Shown here in pieces: positions 1 through 9,268 of a DNA stretch of 64,000 nt. The notes under the pieces were generated by a model. That model was not told the DNA's origin, searched no databases, and saw only the letters and a list, made by a program, of their open reading frames with translations. The DNA comes from G965226155 sp965226155 (GTDB lineage: Bacteria > Pseudomonadota > Gammaproteobacteria > Eutrophobiales > Eutrophobiaceae). Positions within the stretch are counted from its first letter, which is position 1. Each line of letters opens with the position of its first letter. The position numbers were made by a program, and so were the translations under genes. Location: positions 2,686,540 to 2,750,539 of the forward strand of contig OZ245331.1 in assembly GCA_965226155.1 (NCBI GenBank). Direction: 5' to 3'.

Positions 1-2852
1 TTATCACGAGCACTAATAAACGCTAGGCCATTTCTGGGTAAATTTTCACCAGCACCCAATTGAGCCTTCGCATACGCCTCACTGAAACTCTTGCCAATAC
101 CCATGACTTCACCCGTCGATTTCATTTCTGGGCCAAGCAGGGGATCAACACCTGGGAATTTAATGAATGGAAATACGGCCTCTTTTACTGAGTAAAAGGA
201 AGGAGTTGGAATATCTGAAATCTTCTGATTTTTAAGCGACAATCCAACCATACATTTCGCTGCTATTTTGGCCAGCGGAACATTTATTGCCTTGGAGACA
301 AACGGAATTGTCCGCGAGGCCCTTGGGTTAACTTCTAGCACAAATATACGCCCATCTTGGATCGCAAATTGACTATTCATTAATCCTATCACGTCAAGGC
401 TAAGCGCTAGCTTTCGCACTTGCTCAGACAATTGTTTTTGCACCTTCTTGTCCAGGCTGTACGGCGGCAATGAACAGGCAGAATCTCCGGAATGTATACC
501 CGCCTGCTCGATATGTTCCATAATGCCGCCAATGAGAACCGTCTCTCCATCCGAAACAACATCAATATCCACTTCAATAGCGTCTTCCAAAAACCTATCC
601 AGTAAAACAGGTGATGCGTTTGAGACTGCAACCGCAGATCGCATGTAACGCTTAAGGTCAGACACATCGTAAACTATCTCCATCGCCCTGCCACCAAGCA
701 CGTATGAAGGTCTTACTACAATCGGATAACCAATTTCCTTTGCTTGGCTTGCAGCCTCTTCTTCGTTTCGTGCTGTCCGGTTTGGTGGTTGTAACAGGTC
801 CAGGTTCTGGAGAAGTTTCTGAAACCTTTCCCTATCTTCTGCGAGATCAATATTATCAGGTGTCGTTCCAATTATTGGTGCGCCTAACAATTCAAGATCT
901 CGGGCTAGATTTAACGGCGTTTGACCACCATATTGAACTATTACGCCGCGAGGTTTCTCAATTCGTATAATCTCTAGAACGTCTTCTAGGGTTAGCGGTT
1001 CAAAATATAATCTGTCAGAAGTATCGTAATCAGTTGAAACCGTCTCAGGATTACAATTGATCATAATAGATTCGAATCCTGCTTCACGCATCGCTAATGA
1101 GGCCTGAACACAACAATAATCAAATTCGATTCCCTGGCCTATGCGGTTTGGACCGCCACCGAGAACGATAATCTTTTCCTTTGTAGTTGGTTTTGCTTCA
1201 CATTCTTCTTCGTAGGTCGAATATAGATATACCGTAGTAGCTGCAAATTCAGCGGCACAGGAATCAACACGTTTAAAAACAGGATGGATATTATGTACTT
1301 CCCTTGTATTCCTGACTTCTGATTCGCTGGTATTTAAAAGAGTTGCAATTCTCGAATCGGAAAATCCTTTTCGCTTAAGCATATTCAACTGATCGGCAGT
1401 CAGAGATGCTATTGTTCCCTTTCTCAACCGGGTTTCCTCATCAATTAGATCTTTTATTTGAGAGAGAAACCATTTGTCTACTCTTGAAGAGGAGTAGATA
1501 TCATCAATACTCATACCTTGTCTGAAGGCTTCCCCAATATACAAAAGTCTGTCAGCACCAGGTACCCGTAATGCAATATGAATCTTGTCTAGTTTATCCT
1601 CTTGGTCGATCAATGGCCTTTCCACAAATCCGTCTATATCAGTTTCTAGCCCCCTTAAAGCCTTTTGCAAAGACTCCTGAAAGGTACGCCCAATCGCCAT
1701 AACTTCACCGACAGATTTCATTTGCGTTCCTATCCGGTCATCAGCATTAGGAAATTTTTCAAAGGTAAATCGGGGAACCTTTGTTACGACATAATCAATC
1801 GTTGGTTCAAAGGATGCGGGGGTGACACCTCCAGTAATCTCATTAGCAAGTTCATCCAACGTAAATCCAACGGCTAGCTTTGCCGCAACTTTGGCGATGG
1901 GGAAGCCAGTCGCCTTTGAAGCGAGAGCAGAAGATCGTGATACCCTGGGGTTCATCTCGATAATAATCAGCTCTCCGTTTTCGGGATTGACGGCAAACTG
2001 TACATTCGATCCACCGGTATCGACTCCAATCTCACGTAACACTGCAATTGATGCATTTCGCATCAACTGATATTCCTTATCGGTCAGTGTTTGTGCGGGT
2101 GCAACGGTTATTGAATCTCCTGTATGCATCCCCATGGGATCCAGATTTTCAATCGAACAGATTATGATGCAATTGTCTTTGTGATCCCTCACTACTTCCA
2201 TTTCGTATTCTTTCCAACCTATAACTGACTGCTCGAGTAGTACTTCACTAGTTGGAGAAGCATCGAGACCACGTTCGCAAATTACTTGAAAATCTTCTCT
2301 GTTATAAGCAATACCGCCACCACTACCCCCAAGGGTAAAAGATGGCCTGATAATGACTGGGCACCCAATCTCTTCTACCTTCTTCTTAGCTTCGTCAATG
2401 TCATGCACAAGCTCAGAGTGAGGCATGGATAATCCGATACGCTTCATGGCGTCCTTGAATTGCTTCCTGTCTTCCGCCTTGTCTATCGCTTCACGACTTG
2501 CCCCTATCATTTCAACTGAATATTCTTCCAGCACACCCATCCTTGCCAGATCCAGTGCGCAGTTCAGTGCTGTTTGTCCACCCATGGTCGGCAGTAAGGC
2601 ATCCGGCCGTTCTTTCTCTATAATATTAGCGATAGTTTGCCAGCGTACTGGCTCAATATAGATTGCGTCCGCAGTTTCTGGATCAGTCATGATAGTCGCA
2701 GGGTTAGAATTAACTAACACGACTCGATACCCTTCCTCTCTCAATGCCTTGCATGCCTGGGTCCCAGAATAATCAAACTCACATGCCTGCCCGATCACGA
2801 TAGGACCCGCGCCTAGTAAGAGAATGCTATTTATATCAGTTCGTTTTGGCAT
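1..2852 (-). CDS. carB: Carbamoyl-phosphate synthase large subunit, 3' end beyond window
   Basis: Large subunit of carbamoyl-phosphate synthase, which uses ammonia passed from CarA, bicarbonate and two ATP to make carbamoyl phosphate for pyrimidines and arginine. The frame is open from the ATG at 2852 to the window edge, about 950 codons of the roughly 1070 usual for the family. The N-terminal half opens with MPKRTDINSILLLGAGPIVI and the ATP-grasp signature IIEMNPRVSRSSALASK. The second half repeats the pattern (IIVLGGGPNRIGQGIEFDY, then VLEVNPRASRTIPFVSK), giving the expected duplicated synthase architecture. The missing part is the end of the allosteric domain. carA lies 17 bp upstream on the same strand, so the two are almost certainly one transcript. 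I read both ends and several internal stretches in one frame and saw no lesion. Confidence 0.97.
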   Translation of the reverse strand, partial: MPKRTDINSILLLGAGPIVIGQACEFDYSGTQACKALREEGYRVVLVNSNPATIMTDPETADAIYIEPVRWQTIANIIEKERPDALLPTMGGQTALNCALDLARMGVLEEYSVEMIGASREAIDKAEDRKQFKDAMKRIGLSMPHSELVHDIDEAKKKVEEIGCPVIIRPSFTLGGSGGGIAYNREDFQVICERGLDASPTSEVLLEQSVIGWKEYEMEVVRDHKDNCIIICSIENLDPMGMHTGDSITVAPAQTLTDKEYQLMRNASIAVLREIGVDTGGSNVQFAVNPENGELIIIEMNPRVSRSSALASKATGFPIAKVAAKLAVGFTLDELANEITGGVTPASFEPTIDYVVTKVPRFTFEKFPNADDRIGTQMKSVGEVMAIGRTFQESLQKALRGLETDIDGFVERPLIDQEDKLDKIHIALRVPGADRLLYIGEAFRQGMSIDDIYSSSRVDKWFLSQIKDLIDEETRLRKGTIASLTADQLNMLKRKGFSDSRIATLLNTSESEVRNTREVHNIHPVFKRVDSCAAEFAATTVYLYSTYEEECEAKPTTKEKIIVLGGGPNRIGQGIEFDYCCVQASLAMREAGFESIMINCNPETVSTDYDTSDRLYFEPLTLEDVLEIIRIEKPRGVIVQYGGQTPLNLARDLELLGAPIIGTTPDNIDLAEDRERFQKLLQNLDLLQPPNRTARNEEEAASQAKEIGYPIVVRPSYVLGGRAMEIVYDVSDLKRYMRSAVAVSNASPVLLDRFLEDAIEVDIDVVSDGETVLIGGIMEHIEQAGIHSGDSACSLPPYSLDKKVQKQLSEQVRKLALSLDVIGLMNSQFAIQDGRIFVLEVNPRASRTIPFVSKAINVPLAKIAAKCMVGLSLKNQKISDIPTPSFYSVKEAVFPFIKFPGVDPLLGPEMKSTGEVMGIGKSFSEAYAKAQLGAGENLPRNGLAFISARD

Positions 2853-2869
2853 ATTTTTTCACTTACCGC

Positions 2870-4021
2870 TCAATGCTGTTTAGTATCACGATGGCTACTC
2901 ATAAGGTCGATAAAGTGTTTGAACAAATAGTTAATATCGTGAGGCCCTGGGCTTGCTTCTGGGTGTCCCTGAAATCCAAAAGCAGGATATGTCGAATGAT
3001 GGACGCCTTGCAGTGACTGGTCGAACAGGGATCGATGCGTTGGTACCAAATCAGCTGGCAAGGAAGTTTCATCGACTGAAAAACCATGGTTCTGGCTGGT
3101 GATAATAACCCGTTTGTTTTTGATGTCTTGAACAGGATGGTTGGCACCGTGATGTCCAAATTTCATCTTTTCGGTCTTGGCGCCCATAGCCAACGATAGC
3201 AATTGGTGTCCAAGACAAATACCAAAAACAGGCATACCAGTCTCTACTATCTGCTGAATTGACTTAATCGCGTAATCACAAGGCTCAGGGTCGCCAGGAC
3301 CATTTGAAAGAAATACACCATCCGGCTTCTCAGCGAGCACGTCATCTGCCGGGACTGTGGCAGGAATCACTGCGATACGACACCCAAGATCAACCAGTAT
3401 CCTCAATATGTTTCTTTTAATGCCATAATCATATGCAATGACATGCCACTTCTTGTCTTTGATTTCTGTTGTATCTGATAGTCCTGACTCTATAGACCAA
3501 GTCCCCTGTGACCATTCGTAATTTTTATCGGTAGTCACTTCTTTGGCAAGATCAGCACCTTTCAAACCAGGAAAAGCTTTCGCTGAATGAATAGCCTTTT
3601 CTTTATCAATTTTTTTACCGGTCATGATGCAACCGTTTTGTGCACCTTTAGTTCGCAGTAGCTGGGTCAAGCGTCGTGTATCAATATCGGCAATAGCGAT
3701 TATTCCATTCTTGGCTAAGTAATCCGCTAGTGACATGGTGGAACGCCAATTACTCGTCAGAAGCGGCAACTGTTTGATAATCAGACCGCTTGCATAAATT
3801 CGAGATGATTCCTCATCTTCACTATTGGTCCCGACATTTCCGATATGGGGATAAGTCATAGTTACAATCTGTTGAGAATAGGAAGGGTCTGTCAGGATTT
3901 CCTGGTATCCCGTCATAGAGGTATTAAATACAACTTCCCCCACAGTAATACCTTCCACTCCTATGGTTTGACCATAGAAAAGGCTTCCATCTTCCAGTGC
4001 TAATAAGGCTGTGTGACTCAA
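2870..4021 (-). CDS. carA: Carbamoyl-phosphate synthase small (glutaminase) subunit
   Basis: Glutamine amidotransferase subunit that hydrolyses glutamine and delivers ammonia to CarB. The 383 residues match the family length. The N-terminal small-subunit domain is present (LALEDGSLFYGQTIG, TGYQEILTDPSY). The C-terminal class I glutaminase has the nucleophile-elbow motif FGICLGHQLL (catalytic Cys) and the His-Glu pair in FQGHPEASPGPHD. It starts at an ATG and heads carA-carB. In many gammaproteobacteria dapB lies directly upstream; here the next 583 bp hold no convincing gene and dapB is 7 kb away. A hairpin about 100 bp upstream on the same strand may act in the leader. Confidence 0.97.
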   Translation of the reverse strand: MSHTALLALEDGSLFYGQTIGVEGITVGEVVFNTSMTGYQEILTDPSYSQQIVTMTYPHIGNVGTNSEDEESSRIYASGLIIKQLPLLTSNWRSTMSLADYLAKNGIIAIADIDTRRLTQLLRTKGAQNGCIMTGKKIDKEKAIHSAKAFPGLKGADLAKEVTTDKNYEWSQGTWSIESGLSDTTEIKDKKWHVIAYDYGIKRNILRILVDLGCRIAVIPATVPADDVLAEKPDGVFLSNGPGDPEPCDYAIKSIQQIVETGMPVFGICLGHQLLSLAMGAKTEKMKFGHHGANHPVQDIKNKRVIITSQNHGFSVDETSLPADLVPTHRSLFDQSLQGVHHSTYPAFGFQGHPEASPGPHDINYLFKHFIDLMSSHRDTKQH

Positions 4022-4118
4022 TGACTATCTCTAATTATTTATCTAGGGAGACTCTATATCTGATTTTCCACAATGCGACGATAGCTGCCTGTTTTCAACT
4101 AAAGCTATATATACAAAA

Positions 4119-4143
4119 CGGGAGCAACCACTGGTTACTCCCG
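4119..4143 (-). terminator. Hairpin with T-rich tail in the carA leader
   Basis: Read on the minus strand, CGGGAGTAACC pairs with GGTTGCTCCCG (one G-U pair) around a short loop and is followed by a T-rich run (TTTTGTATATAT). It lies about 100 bp upstream of the carA ATG on the same strand, so it could be a transcription attenuator of carAB. Alternatively it is a terminator left from a lost upstream gene. The plus-strand side has no T run. Confidence 0.5.
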
Positions 4144-4511
4144 CTTGATTTGAGTTTGGTAATTGTACTGAAGATGGCCATTTGCTGTCTATAAACATCA
4201 TCAATATTATTGAATGACTAATATGTTTTTAAAATATATTCCGCTAAGGAAGTGAGTCTTGGCTAGACTCCTGATCAATTCCTGTATTCAATTATCGACC
4301 TGATTCGGTATCTAACTTCATTGGACTCGACAATACTAGCTAAGATCATAAACACTGCGCCAGAAATCAGCGAGTAGTAACCTCAGCCGTAGTGAAATGA
4401 CAGATTCTCGAAAACTTGCAAAGGTAAAACCTGTATCTAAGACTATACCTTTCATGAATAATTACTGTTGTATTCGCGCCTATATATAGGGTATACATTC
4501 CTGAGGTAAAA

Positions 4512-4541
4512 TTGACATATCCTGACTAACCTTCCTAAATA
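4512..4541 (+). promoter_or_regulatory. Candidate sigma-70 promoter for the kinase gene
   Basis: TTGACA at 4512-4517 is followed after 18 bp by TAAATA, a weak -10. It lies about 65 bp before the proposed TTG start of the kinase gene. The -35 is perfect and the -10 poor, so this is tentative. Confidence 0.35.
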
Positions 4542-4604
4542 ATACGGTTTTTGGCAATATATGATTACCAACTGTTTGTTTAACTGATACTTGATCGCGC
4601 GAAC

Positions 4605-6292
4605 TTGGCAAAAAAATCTAAAAAAAACAGGCATTTAAATGCATTAACGCCCGGATTTGAACTCCATTGGTATGGATTTCGTGAGATCCTAGGTCAGGGC
4701 GGTTTCGGGATCACCTATATTGCCTATGACCGCAACTTGGCACACGAGGTGGCAATAAAGGAATACATGCCTGTTGATCTTGCAACCAGGGCAAGTGACA
4801 ACTCTGTCGTACCCATCTCACCCGAGCATGAAGATCGCTACCAATGGGGTTTAGAACGGTTCATAGAAGAGGCTAGGACACTTGCCCAGTTCGAACATCC
4901 CAACATCGTCCGAGTCAGAAATGTGTTCAAGACCAACAATACCGCTTATATGGTAATGGATTATGTTCAAGGTGAAAGTCTCCAGGACATCTTGAGCCGG
5001 CGTAAAATCCTGGACGAAGACGATATCGAAACTGTGATGTTTCCTATCATTGGGGGACTAAAGCTAGTTCATGCCCATGGGTTCATCCACCGTGACATTA
5101 AACCTGCCAATATATTTATCCGAGTAGATGGTGATCCGGTGCTGCTGGATTTCGGATCGGCCAGGCAGGCGCTGGAGGAAAGCCGTAATTCTATAACGAG
5201 TATATTTTCAAAGGGGTATGCTCCGATAGAACAATACAATACCAAAGAAGATGAACAGGGACCATGGACTGATATTTATGCACTGGGCGCAACAATGTAC
5301 AGAATGATTGCAGGTGTTCCGCCAACAGATGCCATAGACCGCAGTACAGCAATCAGTATCACTACTCGAGACAGCTATGTAACTGCTGTTGAGTTGGGTG
5401 AAAACAGATACTCTGAACCTGTTTTGAAAGCCATTGATTTCGCAATGCAGTTCAAGAGACAAGACCGACCACAAACAATGACTGAGTGGCTATCTGAATT
5501 CTCTAAACGTAGCCAACCTGCAGAAGATAAACAAACACCAAAACCTAAGAAGGAAATCAATCAAGTAACTTTTGCCAATATCAGAAACACGGCTGAGAAA
5601 GGCGATATGGATGCCAGTCCACACTTGCCTTCATGTACGCAAAAGGCATCGACGTTGATCAGGATGAAACTATCGCTGCTAAATGGTACCTGCTGGCAGC
5701 AGAACAGGATCACTTGAATTCACAGTTTAATTTGGGTGTTATGTATGCCAAGGGCCGTGGTGTTACTCAGGACTCGGCTGAATCATTCAAGTGGTATAAA
5801 AAAGCGGCAGAGTTGGGAGATCCTAGTGCACAGGTTGCACTGGCATCTATGTATACCAAAGGAACCGGTGTCGAAAAAGATGAACGTGCTGCCTTTAACT
5901 GGTGCCTGCGTGCAGCAAAACGTGGGCGTGTAAATTCGATATACAATCTTGGAGAAATGTACCTTAAGGGCACCGGGGTAACACAGAACCTTGAAGAAGC
6001 TTACATGTGGTTCAGAAAAGCAGCTTATCGAGATCACGTCAAAGCACAAATGACAGTTGCTTACATGTTTGGTAAAGGTCAAGGCGTTTCCAGAGATGAT
6101 GTCGAAGCTTACCACTGGTACCGGAAAGCAGCTGAAGCGGGTGATCCGTTTGCCCAATACAATCTCGGCTTAATCTATTCAAAAGGACGAGGAATCAAGT
6201 CCAATATCATTGAAGCAAAAAAATGGTATAAGAAATCAGGAGTCCAAGGAAACCCAAAGGCCCTAGAAGCACTCCAACGACTTGAAGGATAA
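4605..6292 (+). pseudogene. Ser/Thr protein kinase fused to Sel1-like repeats, single-base frameshift
   Basis: A eukaryotic-type (Hanks) protein kinase followed by Sel1 repeats, split into two frames. Part one (4605-5717) has the glycine loop GQGGFG (residues 30-35), VAIK with Lys52, HRDIKPAN with Asp164 and DFG with Asp182, so the catalytic core looks complete. Part two, from about 5616, continues in another frame as at least six Sel1-like repeats (for example LGVMYAKGRGVTQDSAESFKW). The repeat sense is restored if one C is added to the cc at 5614-5615 (reading AEKGDMDAQSTLAFMYAKG), so a single base is missing. The kinase part could still be made alone with a scrambled tail. No transmembrane segment is visible. 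The only reasonable start is a TTG at 4605, without a clear ribosome site. It may be a real frameshift or an assembly error. Confidence 0.8.
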
Positions 6293-6316
6293 AACTCAGA
6301 CACCATTGCACAAACT

Positions 6317-8017
6317 ATGAATTCAAGTCTAACCGGTCTCATAAAATCCTATCAGTCTCTTAGGGAGTCTGAGCAAAATTTTGTTCTCGCTACGATAATT
6401 GAAACAACTGGATCAACGTATCGTAAGCCTAGTGCAAGAATGTTGATATCTAGAACAGGGCAATTTTGCGGGTTACTTGGTGGAGGATGTTTTGAAGCTG
6501 ATTTACTCGAACATGCATACAAGATTTTTGAAACGAAACAACCTAGAGCAGTATATTATGACATGCGTGCTCCAGAAGATCTGATCTGGGGACTGGGCCT
6601 AGGATGCAACGGCGCTGTCCGTATCTGGTTGGAATACCTATCCGAGGAAAACGATTTTTCCCCTATATCACTTATTCAACAAACCCTAGAAACAAAATCA
6701 CCTTCTGCATTAATAACGGTGTGCGAAACCGAGAATCAATCCATATCACTAGGCGAGCATTATATATATTCAAGCGACAATGAATTATCCGACATAGCTA
6801 CATCAATTCCTGAGTTTAATGAAACGGCATTAGCGACAATCGCGTCAGGTATATCAGGACTACATGAAATAAATGTTGATGGTCATCCTGTAAAAGCGTT
6901 TTTCGCGTATATAGCCCCACCGCCACATTTATTGATCATAGGTGGTGGCCCAGATGCAGTTCCTGTTACACAGTTTTCTAAATTACTTGGGTGGGAAGTA
7001 ACTATTGTTGATTATCGTGAAACCTATAGTAAGCCTGAAAATTTTCCAGATGCTAATCATGTAGCCAGATCTACGCCTGAACAACTACTTGATAACATCA
7101 ATATAGATACGGTTAATGCTGTCGTCCTCATGACTCATAAATATGAATACGATCTACGGTACTTAAAGTATCTTACCCATCCCGCACTCAAATATATCGG
7201 GCTGCTTGGTCCAGTAGCTCGAAAAAATGAACTGCTCCTGTCCGCAGGTGACGATGTATCGCGTGAACTGGAAGGTCGAGTTTATGGGCCTGTAGGTTTG
7301 GAGTTAGGAGAAGAATTGCCAGAGGAAATCGCCTACTCGATGATCGCGGAGATTCAGACCGTGCTGAATGGCCGCAGCGGACAACACTTATCAGTAATCA
7401 AATCTGAGCCGCTAGAAACACCACTCATCGATAAGCTTTCCAGTGTTGTACTTGCAGCCGGAGGATCAACTCGCTTCGGTGCATTGAAACAACTGCTGGA
7501 ATATAACGGTCAGAGTCTGTTAAAACGCATAGCCACTATTGCATCTCAGGTATTAAATAACCGGGTAATTGTGGTCCATGGGCCAAAGGCAACAAAATGC
7601 CAGCGTGAAGTTTCGAATCTCGATGTTATAAATATTGTCAACAGTAACTGGAAAAAAGGATTGTCTACTTCGCTAGCAATCTCCGTTGAATCACTTCCAA
7701 CCGACTGTGAAGCTGTTCTAATATTGCTCTGTGATCAACCACTGATCGAAAATGATCATATCGAACAATTAGTCGCTTTATGGCTTGAAAACCCAGAAAA
7801 AATTATCGCTAGTAGTTATGCCGAAACCACCGGTGTCCCCGTTATTATTCCTAAGCAGTATTTCCCGGACATATCTATGCTTAAAGGTGATGAAGGTGCG
7901 AAAACTATACTGGCACGGTATTCAGACAATATGGTAGCTATACCTGTTCCCGAAGCAGAATTCGATATCGATACCAAAGAAGACTTTACCCATTTGCTCG
8001 AAAGAAAAATGGCATAA
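6317..8017 (+). CDS. XdhC-type maturation factor fused to a MocA-like nucleotidyltransferase
   Basis: A two-part molybdenum-cofactor protein of 566 residues. The N-terminal half is an XdhC/CoxI protein, which loads molybdenum cofactor into xanthine dehydrogenase or CO dehydrogenase-type enzymes. It shows the conserved LLGGGCFEADL segment and a Rossmann motif (LLIIGGGPDAV). From about residue 375 it becomes a MobA/MocA-like transferase with the nucleotide-binding signature LAAGGSTRFGALKQLL; in MocA this domain adds CMP to molybdopterin. Both activities serve the same cofactor, so the fusion makes sense. It starts 24 bp after the kinase-Sel1 gene on the same strand. No molybdenum hydroxylase gene lies in the window, so its client is unknown. 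Confidence 0.85.
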   Translation: MNSSLTGLIKSYQSLRESEQNFVLATIIETTGSTYRKPSARMLISRTGQFCGLLGGGCFEADLLEHAYKIFETKQPRAVYYDMRAPEDLIWGLGLGCNGAVRIWLEYLSEENDFSPISLIQQTLETKSPSALITVCETENQSISLGEHYIYSSDNELSDIATSIPEFNETALATIASGISGLHEINVDGHPVKAFFAYIAPPPHLLIIGGGPDAVPVTQFSKLLGWEVTIVDYRETYSKPENFPDANHVARSTPEQLLDNINIDTVNAVVLMTHKYEYDLRYLKYLTHPALKYIGLLGPVARKNELLLSAGDDVSRELEGRVYGPVGLELGEELPEEIAYSMIAEIQTVLNGRSGQHLSVIKSEPLETPLIDKLSSVVLAAGGSTRFGALKQLLEYNGQSLLKRIATIASQVLNNRVIVVHGPKATKCQREVSNLDVINIVNSNWKKGLSTSLAISVESLPTDCEAVLILLCDQPLIENDHIEQLVALWLENPEKIIASSYAETTGVPVIIPKQYFPDISMLKGDEGAKTILARYSDNMVAIPVPEAEFDIDTKEDFTHLLERKMA

Positions 8018-8061
8018 CAATCGGCATGGATAACTAGTGCAGGTGTATAGTCGTTAACTCG

Positions 8062-9216
8062 TCAATTTGCTCCCATCAAGAACTCATCAATTTCATCCAT
8101 ACGCGCTTCTGCGTCGGACTCCCCCATATCAATCAAATGGCGGATGTAATCAGTCTGAAACATTACCAAGCTCAACATATCAGATGATCTAGCTTCTTTT
8201 GTCCCTAGCCCCCGTGTCATAAAACGAAACGGTCGAGGTAATTGCGGTTCGTACTGATTTGCCAAGTTTCCCAAATCAAGTGAGGGCCTCAGCAATAATA
8301 GTTTTACTGGTTTCAGATCGAATCGTTTCTGTTCCGGCAGAGACTCAATTAACTTATTTACTCTTTCAAGTCTGAGTGCATCATTATCGAATACATCTAG
8401 AAAAACAGCGTTGAACATATCACCCATCACCTTGGCTGGTGACGGATAATCATCAAGCCTCATGCTCTCCATTTCAGATGAACCGGGAATGTGTCGTGTT
8501 GATATTGCAAGTACGCGATTTGCTCCAAGATGGATAGCCGGGGATAACGGTGCAGTTAAACGTATTCCGCCGTCCCCGTACCAGCTACCATCAACATAAA
8601 CGCTCGGAAAAAACATCGGCAAAGAGGCAGATGCCATAATATGGTCGATGGTAATTGGTGATATCTGGCTTTTCCGGTGAGCACGCTGCCAATCATTAAT
8701 GTCCTTGCCCTGAATCCAGGTAATCGATTGTCCTGTGGTATAACTTGATGCGGTTATTGCTATCGCCTTCAGCTTACCCTCATCGATATTTCTATTAATA
8801 CCCGTAAGCTGTCCGTTCTCAGGACTCAAGATAACTTGTAGCAATTTCCGAATAGGACCCGTATCAACCAAGCTTCTCGTTTTGATAGCATTTACCGATC
8901 CTCCCATTAACAAGCGGATGCCCCAGCTTAGTACATGCCTCATGGTCGAAATGGAATCTACTCTGAATACTTTCTCAGTGGTCAGGTTTTCCCATATTTC
9001 TGCGAGGCCTTCTGCCTTTTCCCTAAATACAGTAGTTTCATTGGCAAGGTATGCCGCGTTAATTGCCCCGGAAGACACGCCAGTAATTATCGGAATCTGC
9101 AGGTCCTCATGGCGCTGAGCTAGATAGCGTAGCACGCCAACTTGATAAGCAGCACGAGCTCCACCTCCACTCATTACCAAGGCCAAATTATCCGATGTCA
9201 TTTCCGTATTTGCCAT
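8062..9216 (-). CDS. Patatin-like phospholipase
   Basis: A cytoplasmic serine lipid acyl hydrolase of the patatin family (RssA-like), 384 residues. The N-terminus has the glycine-rich oxyanion loop SGGGARAAYQVG and the nucleophile elbow G46-V-S48-S-G50. The catalytic Asp lies in the later motif WYGDGGIR. These make up the Ser-Asp dyad of the family. No signal peptide is visible. The gene converges on the XdhC-MocA gene, and an IS30 element begins 53 bp upstream of its start, so its promoter may have been altered. The substrate cannot be told from sequence. Confidence 0.88.
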   Translation of the reverse strand: MANTEMTSDNLALVMSGGGARAAYQVGVLRYLAQRHEDLQIPIITGVSSGAINAAYLANETTVFREKAEGLAEIWENLTTEKVFRVDSISTMRHVLSWGIRLLMGGSVNAIKTRSLVDTGPIRKLLQVILSPENGQLTGINRNIDEGKLKAIAITASSYTTGQSITWIQGKDINDWQRAHRKSQISPITIDHIMASASLPMFFPSVYVDGSWYGDGGIRLTAPLSPAIHLGANRVLAISTRHIPGSSEMESMRLDDYPSPAKVMGDMFNAVFLDVFDNDALRLERVNKLIESLPEQKRFDLKPVKLLLLRPSLDLGNLANQYEPQLPRPFRFMTRGLGTKEARSSDMLSLVMFQTDYIRHLIDMGESDAEARMDEIDEFLMGAN

Positions 9217-9268
9217 TAAAATCCAGTTAAGCGTTTCTGTGTCCCAGTCCTGATATTATATAACGTGA

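Larger units (their letters stand above)
4022..4604. other. Intergenic region between divergent carA and the kinase gene
   Basis: This 583-bp AT-rich stretch holds no open frame that looks like a protein. It contains a hairpin facing carA at 4119-4143 and a plausible promoter facing the kinase gene near 4512-4541. Otherwise I see nothing definable. Confidence 0.5.
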
